64,000 nucleotides of DNA from Bacilli bacterium (GTDB lineage: Bacteria > Bacillota_I > Bacilli_A > RFN20 > DUOF01). The translations under genes were made by a program, and so were the position numbers. A model generated the notes under the pieces. It ran no database searches. It was given only the letters and a program-made list of their open reading frames with translations, and was not told the origin of the DNA. This document shows positions 37,088-44,526 of this stretch, in pieces. Where the stretch lies: assembly GCA_017517765.1 (NCBI GenBank), contig JAFWYE010000009.1, positions 185,031 to 249,030 of the forward strand, in the 5' to 3' direction. Position 1 is the stretch's first letter; every line of letters starts with the position of its first letter.

Positions 37088-37164
37088 TGGTGACGCTTAC
37101 GGGATTCGAACCCGTGAATGCATCCTTGAGAGGGATGTGAGTTAAGCCGCTTCTCCAAAGCGCC
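37088..37164 (-). tRNA. tRNA-Glu(CTC)
   Basis: Minus-strand cloverleaf of 77 bases with encoded CCA. Acceptor GGCGCTT pairs with AAGCGTC (one G-T), discriminator A; anticodon arm CATCC-CTCTCAA-GGATG gives CTC; T arm ACGGG-TTCGAAT-CCCGT. The body resembles Firmicutes tRNA-Glu. A CTC reader for GAG is unusual in an AT-rich genome, where TTC alone often suffices. Confidence 0.88.
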
Positions 37165-37198
37165 ATAATCTGGGTTCCTTAATAATTGATGCGTGATA

Positions 37199-37227
37199 AT
37201 AATAATACATTTATTTATGCAAGTCAA
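37199..37227 (-). promoter_or_regulatory. Promoter of the tRNA-Glu/tRNA-Gly unit
   Basis: Minus-strand TTGACT (37222-37227), 17-base spacer, TATTAT (37199-37204), about 35 bases before the tRNA-Glu. Confidence 0.75.
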
Positions 37228-37275
37228 CAACTTTTTTAAAAAAATATCATATTATTTTTATCTTATTTTTAGCAA

Positions 37276-37306
37276 AAAGAAAAAGGCTCACAAATGTGAA
37301 CCTTTT
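37276..37306 (-). terminator. Terminator of rplM-rpsI
   Basis: Minus-strand AAAAGGTTCACA, short loop, TGTGAGCCTTTT (one U-G pair) and a T run. It lies 20 bases after rpsI. Confidence 0.85.
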
Positions 37307-37325
37307 TAAATAACAAATATAATAA

Positions 37326-37745
37326 TTATCTCTTAGAGAATTGTGGTGCTCTTCTAGCAGCTTTAAGACCATATTTCTTTCTTTCTTTAGCTCTAGAATC
37401 TCTTGTTAACATACCGTTAGCCTTTAATACTGGTCTGTATTCATTATTGCTAGCTTCAAGTAATGCTCTAGCAATACCTAATCTTACAGCTCCAGCTTGT
37501 CCTGATGCTCCGCCACCGTTTACGTTTGCTAAAACATCGAACTTGTCAGTTGTGTTAGTTAATGTTAATGGTTGTTTGATATCCATAACCAATGTAGCAT
37601 ATGGCATATACTCATTAACATCTACACCATTAATAGTAATTTTACCAGTTCCTGGAACAAGTCTAACACGTGCTACTGAACTTTTTCTTCTACCAGTTCC
37701 ATAATATTGAACTTTTTCTTCAGTTTTCTTTGCTCTTGGTGCCAT
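37326..37745 (-). CDS. rpsI: 30S ribosomal protein S9
   Basis: 139 residues. [16 protein letters not shown] near the start, [20 protein letters not shown] in the middle and the basic end RRAPQFSKR, whose C-terminal SKR tail reaches the P-site tRNA, are all typical. GGAGG lies before the ATG. It follows rplM by 13 bases, the usual rplM-rpsI operon. No anomalies are seen. Confidence 0.99.
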   Translation of the reverse strand: MAPRAKKTEEKVQYYGTGRRKSSVARVRLVPGTGKITINGVDVNEYMPYATLVMDIKQPLTLTNTTDKFDVLANVNGGGASGQAGAVRLGIARALLEASNNEYRPVLKANGMLTRDSRAKERKKYGLKAARRAPQFSKR

Positions 37746-37758
37746 GTGTTATACCTCC

Positions 37759-38199
37759 TTAAAATTTTACTTCCATAGTTTCTGGTTGTTGTGCTGCATG
37801 TGGATGCTCACTACCTTCATAAACAAATAACTTCTTGTAAATTTGTCTACCAAGTCTTCCTTTTGGAAGCATACCCCAAACTGCTCTTTCGAACATTTCT
37901 GTAGGATACTTTTCAACCATAGTTTTTGCACTTCTTACTCTTAATCCACCTGAATATTGAGATGCATTATAATAGTTTTTGTTATTTAATTTGTCCCCTG
38001 TTAAAAGAACTTCTTTAGCATTAACAACAATTACATAGTCTCCACAATCAACATTTGGAGTGTAAATTGGCTTATTCTTTCCTGTTAATACTTGTGCGAT
38101 TTCACTTGCTAGACGTCCAAGTGGCTTTCCTGAAGCATCTATAACATACCATTTACGGTTTAAATCGCTGTTTTTGATCATTGTAGTCTGACGTTGCAT
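37759..38199 (-). CDS. rplM: 50S ribosomal protein L13
   Basis: 146 residues from the ATG at 38199, chosen because GGAGG lies seven bases before it and homologues start there; the open frame extends to 38325 but that part is the leader. WYVIDASGKPLGRLAS, GDYVIVVNA and MLPKGRLGRQ are family landmarks. First gene of rplM-rpsI, with its own promoter and a leader hairpin that probably serves autoregulation. Confidence 0.98.
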   Translation of the reverse strand: MQRQTTMIKNSDLNRKWYVIDASGKPLGRLASEIAQVLTGKNKPIYTPNVDCGDYVIVVNAKEVLLTGDKLNNKNYYNASQYSGGLRVRSAKTMVEKYPTEMFERAVWGMLPKGRLGRQIYKKLFVYEGSEHPHAAQQPETMEVKF

Positions 38200-38235
38200 G
38201 ACTATTCCTCCTTCTATACCTATAATTGTAACTTT

Positions 38236-38267
38236 ACCGGGGCTACAGTTATTGGCATATAGCCGGT
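38236..38267 (-). promoter_or_regulatory. Leader hairpin of rplM, candidate L13 autoregulatory element
   Basis: Minus-strand ACCGGCTA, 14-base loop, TAG-CC-CCGGT forms a stem with a two-base bulge at the very start of the transcript, between the promoter and the ribosome site. Firmicutes rplM transcripts carry an L13 leader; I infer this is its counterpart from place and shape, not from a covariance match. Confidence 0.5.
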
Positions 38268-38271
38268 TATA

Positions 38272-38300
38272 ATAATAAACATAAAAAAGTAACTTGTCAA
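38272..38300 (-). promoter_or_regulatory. Promoter of rplM-rpsI
   Basis: Perfect TTGACA (38295-38300), 17-base spacer, TATTAT (38272-38277). Confidence 0.85.
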
Positions 38301-38348
38301 CACAAATTAATTTTTTAACCCACAAAAAATAAATATTTTATATTTAAA

Positions 38349-38375
38349 TAAAAAAAGAGGCCTTCAATGCCTCTT
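38349..38375 (-). terminator. Terminator after the four-helix membrane protein gene
   Basis: AAGAGGC, CTTCAAT loop, GCCTCTT and a T run on the minus strand, 20 bases after the stop codon. Confidence 0.85.
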
Positions 38376-38394
38376 AATTTTATACATTTGACTA

Positions 38395-38988
38395 TTAAAT
38401 TTCTTCTTCCATGTAAGGAGTTGCAATTTCAGTTTCTTCTTCAACTTTCAACTCAATACTTTTAATTTCTGTTTCAGTTTTTGTTCCAACTACTTCAACA
38501 TCATGGTATTCAGGAGTTTCTTCCTTGATTATTTCAGTTACCTCTTCTGCAACCTTAGTATTAGTTGGTTCCTCATCAGCGATTATTGTATTTTCTCTTT
38601 TGCTTGTAAATTTCTTTGTTACTTCTTTATAAACTGTAGTATTAGTTAATGTATATCTAACAACTGCATATCCTACAAATATATATCCCATAATTTGAGT
38701 GAATAAATTTAAGTATCCTACTAATCCCACTAAAGGCATTTTTAATAACCAAATACAAACACCTAAAATGCACTCAACTGCTGCAAATGCAAAAATACTT
38801 ATCCAATCAACTCTTGTAGCCTCATATAATTCTTCTTTATCTTGCTTAAATACTTTAAATGCAGTAAATCCTGCAATTAAAAGTGAAGCAAGTGTTACAA
38901 GCCAATATGATTCAATTATAAACCCTGCTAGACTTGCTACAATATACATTGCTAAACCTGCTAAATAAATTTGACTCTTGTTACTCAT
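38395..38988 (-). CDS. Four-helix membrane protein with acidic cytoplasmic tail
   Basis: 197 residues from the ATG at 38988 (AAGGTGG lies eight bases ahead; the GTG at 39000 overlaps it). Four hydrophobic helices (about 8-25, 27-43, 63-80 and 85-108) are followed by a Glu/Thr/Val-rich tail of about 80 residues, strongly acidic and probably disordered. I do not recognise a family. The tail resembles spacers that reach partners in the cytoplasm. It is monocistronic between the rplM promoter and the Fic-domain gene, with its own terminator. Confidence 0.6.
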   Translation of the reverse strand: MSNKSQIYLAGLAMYIVASLAGFIIESYWLVTLASLLIAGFTAFKVFKQDKEELYEATRVDWISIFAFAAVECILGVCIWLLKMPLVGLVGYLNLFTQIMGYIFVGYAVVRYTLTNTTVYKEVTKKFTSKRENTIIADEEPTNTKVAEEVTEIIKEETPEYHDVEVVGTKTETEIKSIELKVEEETEIATPYMEEEI

Positions 38989-39061
38989 ATTCCCAACCAC
39001 CTTCTATGTAGTATTTTAAATCCATGTGCCAATAATTGCAAGATAATTTTTTGGGCACCAC

Positions 39062-40717
39062 CTATTTTCTATTAGCATTTATTAATTTTGTGCCTTTTTC
39101 TTTTCCTTTTGTAGCCCCACCTACACTTTGACCGCCATAAAAATAATTATATGATTCAAGAATAAGCCTATGCATCATTTCATTGTAAACGCTTATATCA
39201 TCATTGCTCCAAGCATCAACATAATTATTCCATTCTTGTACTGGAAGAAGTACATATGGTAAGCCTTTTTCTTGATATAAAATATTTGATAATAATCTAG
39301 ATGTTCTTTTATTTCCATCTGCAAATGGTTGAGCTCTGATAAGTTCATATATACATGAGTTGATCTCATCTACATAATCGCTATTACTAATCTTTCCATC
39401 CGCCGATTTCTTTAAAGTCTCTAATATTCGCCAAGAAACATTATCAACTAATTGCCCAATCATTCTAGGAGATGCTGTACTTACATTAGTTCCCGCCAAA
39501 CTTACAGGGCTAGTTCTATAAAATCCGCCTCTAGTTTCATCATACTTTTCTGATAATTTAGAAAACATTTTTTGATGTAAATCTCTAATAAAGTTTGATA
39601 TATCTCTTTCAGTTAATGATTCTATTGCCTCTTTATATGTCATATCATCAAACTTATGTGGATCTCCACTAAACTTAGCAATACTCGTAAGTAATCCATC
39701 TTCCAATGTTTTTTCATACAGTTCATACTCACCTATAACAACTAATTGCTCATCACTAAGTGGCACAGGCTTACCATTTTTATCAATAATGCAACCATTC
39801 CTTACTTTAACACCTGCAGCAATATAATTATTAACTATTGCCAAGGCTCTTTTTTGTGCTTCTTCTTTAGTGGTTTCTACTTTTATTACTCCTTCATTAA
39901 CAGAATCACTTGTAGTCAAATTAACCAATATTCTTCTTTTTGCTATATCAGTTAATCTATCAAAACTTCTATAATGAAGCGAATCGATTAAATGCTTAGT
40001 AAGCACTTCTCTATGTTTTTGATGGTCTTTAACTAATCTTGCTAAATCTTTTTCTCTATCTGTACTAGTATACTTAGCTTTTTTCTCCTTATAAATAACC
40101 TTGCTTGTACATCCCTCAATCATGAAGTTTCCTTTTTTATTTCTTTTTAAAGTATCAAATACATTAAATATTCTTGAACAGCATTGATCAAAAGGAACGC
40201 CAAAATGATCTGCGATTATGTTAATATTAGCAAAAGATAACTCCCCTTTAGAATTCAAATACTTATAGTTGCCATCTTGATCTTTTTGAGTAATAAATCT
40301 CATCAACTCTTTTTGTGGCATTAATAAAGCACAAGCGAAATGCTTATCTTCTCTATCAAATTTCTTATTAGAAGTTGTAACATTAGGACACTTTTTCAAA
40401 GAAGTACCACATAAATCTTTAGCCACTCTTCTAAGCATGCATGCTGCATCAAATCTCATTTGTTCTACGCTTCTAGATGCGCTTAACACAAGATAATTTT
40501 TCTTTTCATCATCTTTAAATGAGATATATCTAGTAATATCCTCCTCACCATCATCGTGAAGAATAAGCATAGTATCTAGTGCTCTAAACATATCAAAAAT
40601 AGAAAACACTTCATTGCCTATAAACAAACTTCTTATAGCATCAGCAGAGCCTTCTATATCACTAGGATTATATGCTTGAATTATTTTGTTTACATTAGGG
40701 TTATTAACATTAAGCAT
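39062..40717 (-). CDS. ImmA/IrrE-like domain fused to a Fic domain, both with altered active sites
   Basis: 551 residues from the ATG at 40717 (GAAGG eight bases ahead; the GTG at 40726 is less likely). The N-terminal domain (about 30-190) has the ending of ImmA/IrrE metallopeptidases, FACALLMP (127-134) and IADHFGVP (168-175), but the zinc helix HExxH is replaced by FDAACMLRRV (89-98). A helical linker follows. The C-terminal Fic domain (about 330-510) has GGFYR and QPFADGNKRTSR (463-474); the canonical motif begins with His (HPFxDGNxR) and here it is Gln463. Fic enzymes add AMP or other groups to proteins using that His, so activity is doubtful. It overlaps the XRE gene by eight bases, as in a toxin-antitoxin or phage-type switch. 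Confidence 0.75.
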   Translation of the reverse strand: MLNVNNPNVNKIIQAYNPSDIEGSADAIRSLFIGNEVFSIFDMFRALDTMLILHDDGEEDITRYISFKDDEKKNYLVLSASRSVEQMRFDAACMLRRVAKDLCGTSLKKCPNVTTSNKKFDREDKHFACALLMPQKELMRFITQKDQDGNYKYLNSKGELSFANINIIADHFGVPFDQCCSRIFNVFDTLKRNKKGNFMIEGCTSKVIYKEKKAKYTSTDREKDLARLVKDHQKHREVLTKHLIDSLHYRSFDRLTDIAKRRILVNLTTSDSVNEGVIKVETTKEEAQKRALAIVNNYIAAGVKVRNGCIIDKNGKPVPLSDEQLVVIGEYELYEKTLEDGLLTSIAKFSGDPHKFDDMTYKEAIESLTERDISNFIRDLHQKMFSKLSEKYDETRGGFYRTSPVSLAGTNVSTASPRMIGQLVDNVSWRILETLKKSADGKISNSDYVDEINSCIYELIRAQPFADGNKRTSRLLSNILYQEKGLPYVLLPVQEWNNYVDAWSNDDISVYNEMMHRLILESYNYFYGGQSVGGATKGKEKGTKLINANRK

Positions 40718-41015
40718 TGTTATCACCTTCTAATTCAAAAATAATATTTGATAAATCTTTGATTTCTTCTTTTGATAAACCATCAGTATCAATATAATCA
40801 TTGATATCAAAACTAATAGGTCTTTTAACACAAAGAACTCTAGCCAATCTCTCTATATTTTCTTTACTTAACATACACTTTCCATTTTCGAAATTTTCAT
40901 AATCGGCTTCACTAACATCAATCAAGCTTACACTAACATCATAAAAAGAATATCCTAGATATTCTCTATTCTTTTTACATTCATTTCTAAACTCATAGAT
41001 AAAATCATTACTCAT
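40710..41015 (-). CDS. XRE-family helix-turn-helix regulator
   Basis: 101 residues from the ATG at 41015 (AAGG eight bases ahead; the GTG at 41024 is less likely). The N-terminal about 70 residues fit the XRE/Cro fold: RNECKKNREYLGYSFYDVSVSLIDVSEADYENFENGK, with the turn and recognition helix at about 25-50. The C-terminal acidic tail may bind the partner. It is first in a two-gene unit with the ImmA/IrrE-Fic protein, coupled by overlap, and is the likely autorepressor and possibly the antitoxin or anti-toxin-like partner. Confidence 0.7.
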   Translation of the reverse strand: MSNDFIYEFRNECKKNREYLGYSFYDVSVSLIDVSEADYENFENGKCMLSKENIERLARVLCVKRPISFDINDYIDTDGLSKEEIKDLSNIIFELEGDNNA

Positions 41016-41033
41016 ATTTATCACCTTATAAAA

Positions 41034-41061
41034 ATTATAACATAGATATCTTTTAATTCAA
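41034..41061 (-). promoter_or_regulatory. Promoter of the XRE/Fic unit
   Basis: TTGAAT (41056-41061), 16-base spacer, TATAAT (41034-41039) with TG one base before it. It is packed against the hpf terminator. Confidence 0.65.
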
Positions 41062-41088
41062 TGAAAAAGAGAACCCTAAGGTTCTCAT
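41062..41088 (-). terminator. Terminator of hpf
   Basis: GAGAACC, CTAA loop, GGTTCTC followed by TTTTTC on the minus strand, 25 bases after the stop. Confidence 0.8.
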
Positions 41089-41112
41089 TGTTATTAATCT
41101 GAAATCATAATA

Positions 41113-41646
41113 TTATTCAACTTCAATTAAGCCATAACCGCCATTTTTTCTATTATAAACAACAGCAATATTTTCATTTTCGCTATCTTTATAAATATAG
41201 AAATCATGTCCTAACATAGTCATATTAGTAATAGCTTGATCTAAATCCATAAGCTCTACTTCGATAACTTTAGTCTTAACTAAAATTTCTTTTTCGTCTT
41301 TCTTTTCTTCTTGGATTTCATCAAGAGCTAGAACAGTACCTAAATGTTCTTTGTTCTTTCTATTCATCTTAGCTTTTGCTTTTCTAAGTTGTGCAGCTAA
41401 CTTCTCAACAGCAGCATCAACACCATTATAGATATTTTCATCCATAACTTCTGCTCTTAATGTTGCAACTTTAGTTGGGATAGTAACTTCTATCTTTTGT
41501 CCAACTTTATAAGTTCTAACAAGTACTCTACATTCTACATCTTCGCCAACTAAGAAGAACTTTTCTAATACCTTTAACTTTTCTTGAATAACACTTTTCA
41601 TAGCTTCAGTTACTTCAACGTTTTTTCCAACAACAGTATATTTCAT
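41113..41646 (-). CDS. hpf: Ribosome hibernation promoting factor, long form
   Basis: 177 residues, the long HPF type of Firmicutes. The N-terminal RaiA/S30AE-like domain (about 1-100) binds the 30S decoding site, and the C-terminal domain (about 120-177, VIEVELMDLDQAITNMTMLGHDFYIY landmarks) dimerises two ribosomes into 100S particles. AAGGAG lies before the ATG. Single gene with a clear promoter and terminator. No anomalies are seen. Confidence 0.96.
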   Translation of the reverse strand: MKYTVVGKNVEVTEAMKSVIQEKLKVLEKFFLVGEDVECRVLVRTYKVGQKIEVTIPTKVATLRAEVMDENIYNGVDAAVEKLAAQLRKAKAKMNRKNKEHLGTVLALDEIQEEKKDEKEILVKTKVIEVELMDLDQAITNMTMLGHDFYIYKDSENENIAVVYNRKNGGYGLIEVE

Positions 41647-41682
41647 ATTACATTTCTCCTTTTATACTTTATTAGCAATAAA

Positions 41683-41711
41683 ATAGTAACACAAATACAC
41701 CATATTAACAA
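41683..41711 (-). promoter_or_regulatory. Promoter of hpf
   Basis: TTGTTA (41706-41711), 17-base spacer, TACTAT (41683-41688), about 40 bases before the start codon. Confidence 0.7.
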
Positions 41712-41715
41712 TCAA

Positions 41716-42876
41716 TTAAATATTAAAATATTTATTTATTTTTTCTACCGCGTCTAATCTTTCATAAGATAAATCCAAATCACTTCTTCCAAAATGTCCG
41801 TATTTACTTACTGAATAATAATCTAATTCAAGCATATTTAAGTTTTTAATCATTGAATATGGTCTAAAATCAAATACCTTTTTAACCATCTCAATTAGTC
41901 TTTCATCATCAAATACTCCAGTTCCATAAGTGAATACATTAAGAGACACTAATTCGCTTTTTCCAATCGCATAACTAACTTGAATTTCACATTCTTTTGC
42001 AAGCCCACTAGCAACAATATTTTTAGCAACATATCTACAATAATAAGCAGCACTTCTATCGACTTTACTAGGGTCTTTTCCACTAAAAGCTCCTCCTCCA
42101 TGGTGTCCTCTTCCACCATATGTATCAACTATAATCTTTCTACCCGTCAAACCAACATCACCTAGTGGTCCGCCTATAACAAAACGTCCTGACGGATTAA
42201 TTAACAAAGTATAATTTGATGTATCTAAATCATAATTAGCTAGAACAACTTCTACAATCTCTTCTTTTATATATTTTTTAAACTCATCTTCATTAAAGTT
42301 AGCATCATGTTGAACAGAAACAACTACAGTATCTACTTTGTTCTTTTCTTTTTCATCTCCATACTCAATACTAACTTGAGATTTCATGTCAGGCTTTGCC
42401 CACTTAAACTCTCCACTTTTTCTTTTAAGCGCAGCTAGTTTTAATATTTCTTGAGCAATTTCTATAGTAAGTGGCATATAATTTTTTGTTTCATTACATG
42501 CATATCCAAATATAATTCCTTGGTCTCCAGCTCCTTGATCAACACCATTGCTAACTGCATTATTTATGTCACTTGATTGTTCTTTAATAATTACATCAAT
42601 CTTTGCATTTTCAAAGTCAAATCCATCACTAGCATTAGAATATCCGATATCTTTTAATACCTTTCTAGCAACCTCTTCATAATTTACTTTAGCACTAGTA
42701 GATATCTCTCCTGCTATCACAAGGTTATTGCTACTAATAAGAACTTCACATGCTACATGACTATTTTTATCTTGCTTTAAGCATTCAGTTAAAATAGCAT
42801 CGCTAATTTGATCACATACTTTATCAGGATGGCCTTCGCTCACTGCCTCAGATGTGAAAACTTTTCCTTTTTCCAT
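41716..42876 (-). CDS. metK: S-adenosylmethionine synthetase
   Basis: 386 residues, normal. It makes SAM from methionine and ATP. GHPDKVCDQISD at the start, GAGDQG (ATP loop) and GGGAFSGKDPSKVDRS are intact. AGAGGAAT lies before the ATG. The gene is alone and is controlled by a SAM-I riboswitch with an intrinsic terminator, which closes a feedback loop on the product. No anomalies are seen. Confidence 0.98.
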   Translation of the reverse strand: MEKGKVFTSEAVSEGHPDKVCDQISDAILTECLKQDKNSHVACEVLISSNNLVIAGEISTSAKVNYEEVARKVLKDIGYSNASDGFDFENAKIDVIIKEQSSDINNAVSNGVDQGAGDQGIIFGYACNETKNYMPLTIEIAQEILKLAALKRKSGEFKWAKPDMKSQVSIEYGDEKEKNKVDTVVVSVQHDANFNEDEFKKYIKEEIVEVVLANYDLDTSNYTLLINPSGRFVIGGPLGDVGLTGRKIIVDTYGGRGHHGGGAFSGKDPSKVDRSAAYYCRYVAKNIVASGLAKECEIQVSYAIGKSELVSLNVFTYGTGVFDDERLIEMVKKVFDFRPYSMIKNLNMLELDYYSVSKYGHFGRSDLDLSYERLDAVEKINKYFNI

Positions 42877-42899
42877 TTTTAATTCCTCTTTCTTTCTAC

Positions 42900-43050
42900 A
42901 AAAAAACTCCCTTTGTTAAAAGGAAGTTTAGATAACTTAGCTAGACTTCCTCTTATTGCTCATATTTCTATGCTTGGGATTAGCACCTTCTATATTAGGG
43001 TTGCTTTTACGTTTAACGGTTCCCTCCACCTACGTAATTCAAAATAAGAG
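42900..43050 (-). promoter_or_regulatory. SAM-I (S-box) riboswitch with attenuator, upstream of metK
   Basis: On the minus strand the aptamer (42950-43050) opens with CTCTTAT and closes with ATAAGAG (P1). Core boxes GGTGGAGGGA, AGCAACCC and GGTGCTAATCCC match the S-box consensus. Downstream AGGAAGT and ACTTCCT (antiterminator) compete with the terminator AACTTCCTTTT-AACA-AAGGGAGTT followed by seven T (42900-42930). SAM binding should favour termination. Confidence 0.95.
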
Positions 43051-43067
43051 TTATATTTTGCACTTTC

Positions 43068-43096
43068 ATAGTAAATTAATTACTACTAGTTGTCAA
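43068..43096 (-). promoter_or_regulatory. Promoter of metK
   Basis: Perfect TTGACA (43091-43096), 17-base spacer, TACTAT (43068-43073), placing the RNA start just before the aptamer. Confidence 0.85.
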
Positions 43097-43102
43097 TATG
43101 GT

Positions 43103-44215
43103 TTAGTTATTAATAATAATTAAAGGCACTTTCATCTCTTCAGTTAAACCTGTATGATGCCCTTTAAAATAATTCGAATTTTCATGAAATATTAATGTCT
43201 TATGAGTATAGGTCCCTATTGCTATAAAATCCCCTAACAATTCACCCTTATCTCCTTTTCCAAAATACCCTTGATCAATTAAATCTTGTGTTTTAAATAA
43301 AGTGAAATCTTTACTATATTTTTCTTTGAACATTTCTTCAAAAGCTTCTTTACATTCATCTTTTACTCTAAAAGCAGCAGCTCTTGGCTCTAAATATATT
43401 GGCGTTTTTAGCATATCCATAATTTCTTTATCTTTGTAAATTTCCACATATCCTTCAACATCAATTTGACCATGATCTGCGCTTATTATAATTAATGTGT
43501 TCTTTGTATTTTTGTAAATCTTTTCAACAATTTTAACAACTTCATTAATCTTTGTTTTTGCCTCATTACTTGTCACACCATAATCATGCATTGTTGCATC
43601 TGGTTCAGGGTAATATGCGTATATGAATTGCTTTGTTTTTCTTTTACATATACTAGTTATAGAATCTACAAACTCATTTTTATCGTTATAAATATAATTA
43701 TTAAGCTCATCTTTAACCGCAACATAACCTGGAAAAACGCTTGATACTTGATAGTCGCTATCTGCTCTATAAAAATAATATTCAGGCAATGAAATAGGTT
43801 TATCTTTTTTAGAAAGGTTTAACTTTTCTAAAGTATAATTATCTCTATCCAAAAATATATCTACACACTTATTAACAGACTCAAAATACAAAGACCATCC
43901 TAGCCACCCATGAGTAAGTGGATAAGTATTGCTCATCAAAGAAGTAGTAGCATTTGTTGTAGTCGAAGGAAATGTTGATTTTAGCACTTTCTTTATATTA
44001 TTTGTAAGAATATTAGGTTCTTCTAAATTCTTTTCAAGAGGATTAATTCCTAATCCATCAAAACAAATAAAAACAACATTTTTGTAATTCTTTGCTAATT
44101 CCTTTTTTAAAATTGGTAATGTAGGAATATCATTTTTGCACCCCAAAAATTCTGCTAACGTAGCACTGATATTCAATATACTATTTTTATAATCTGGTTT
44201 TAATAATCTTGCCAT
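43103..44215 (-). CDS. Type I phosphodiesterase/nucleotide pyrophosphatase family protein
   Basis: 370 residues of the alkaline phosphatase superfamily. D53 in CFDGLG and the threonine nucleophile in STFPSTTTNAT (about T86) form the first metal site, EPDATMHDYG the second, and SADHGQ and KGHHTG supply the remaining Asp and His ligands. There is no signal peptide, so it is likely cytoplasmic, hydrolysing a phosphodiester or nucleotide pyrophosphate. AGGTGATTT precedes the ATG. It ends within the metK promoter zone and looks monocistronic. The exact substrate is unknown. Confidence 0.85.
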   Translation of the reverse strand: MARLLKPDYKNSILNISATLAEFLGCKNDIPTLPILKKELAKNYKNVVFICFDGLGINPLEKNLEEPNILTNNIKKVLKSTFPSTTTNATTSLMSNTYPLTHGWLGWSLYFESVNKCVDIFLDRDNYTLEKLNLSKKDKPISLPEYYFYRADSDYQVSSVFPGYVAVKDELNNYIYNDKNEFVDSITSICKRKTKQFIYAYYPEPDATMHDYGVTSNEAKTKINEVVKIVEKIYKNTKNTLIIISADHGQIDVEGYVEIYKDKEIMDMLKTPIYLEPRAAAFRVKDECKEAFEEMFKEKYSKDFTLFKTQDLIDQGYFGKGDKGELLGDFIAIGTYTHKTLIFHENSNYFKGHHTGLTEEMKVPLIIINN

Positions 44216-44254
44216 TTAAATCACCTAAAAATAGTATACATTATTTACTAATTA

Positions 44255-44395
44255 TTAATTATTCTTATTAACTATTTTCTTTAATTTTTCTGGGTTAATA
44301 CCACAAACTTTGCTGACAAGAGATAAATCCATTCCCATCTCAAAAAACAACTTTGCCAGTTTTTCTTTCCTAATGTCTCTTTTTGAATTTTTCAT
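44255..44395 (-). CDS. 46-residue putative helix-turn-helix protein
   Basis: Starts at the ATG at 44395 behind a perfect AAGGAG; the open frame reaches 44554 but the earlier part has no ribosome site and is probably leader. The product is basic at its N-terminus (MKNSKRDIRKEKLAKL) and ends FEMGMDLSLVSKVCGINPEKLKKIV, which has the spacing of a helix-turn-helix. It could be a small DNA-binding protein or a remnant of a larger regulator. It diverges from the Ig-like surface protein gene, which it might control. Function is unknown. Confidence 0.5.
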   Translation of the reverse strand: MKNSKRDIRKEKLAKLFFEMGMDLSLVSKVCGINPEKLKKIVNKNN

Positions 44396-44526
44396 ATTTT
44401 TTATCTCCTTATTAATAATTATTACCTTGAGTTTCAAAAGAATACCTTTTTGTTTAAAAAAATATTTTTTATGTAAAAAGGCGATTTTTCCAAAGTTGAA
44501 GTAATGATAGTTATTGAGGTGATTAT

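Noticed and set aside
38200..38325. 42-residue extension of L13
   Set aside because: Homologues and GGAGG support the start at 38199; the extension covers the promoter-proximal leader hairpin.
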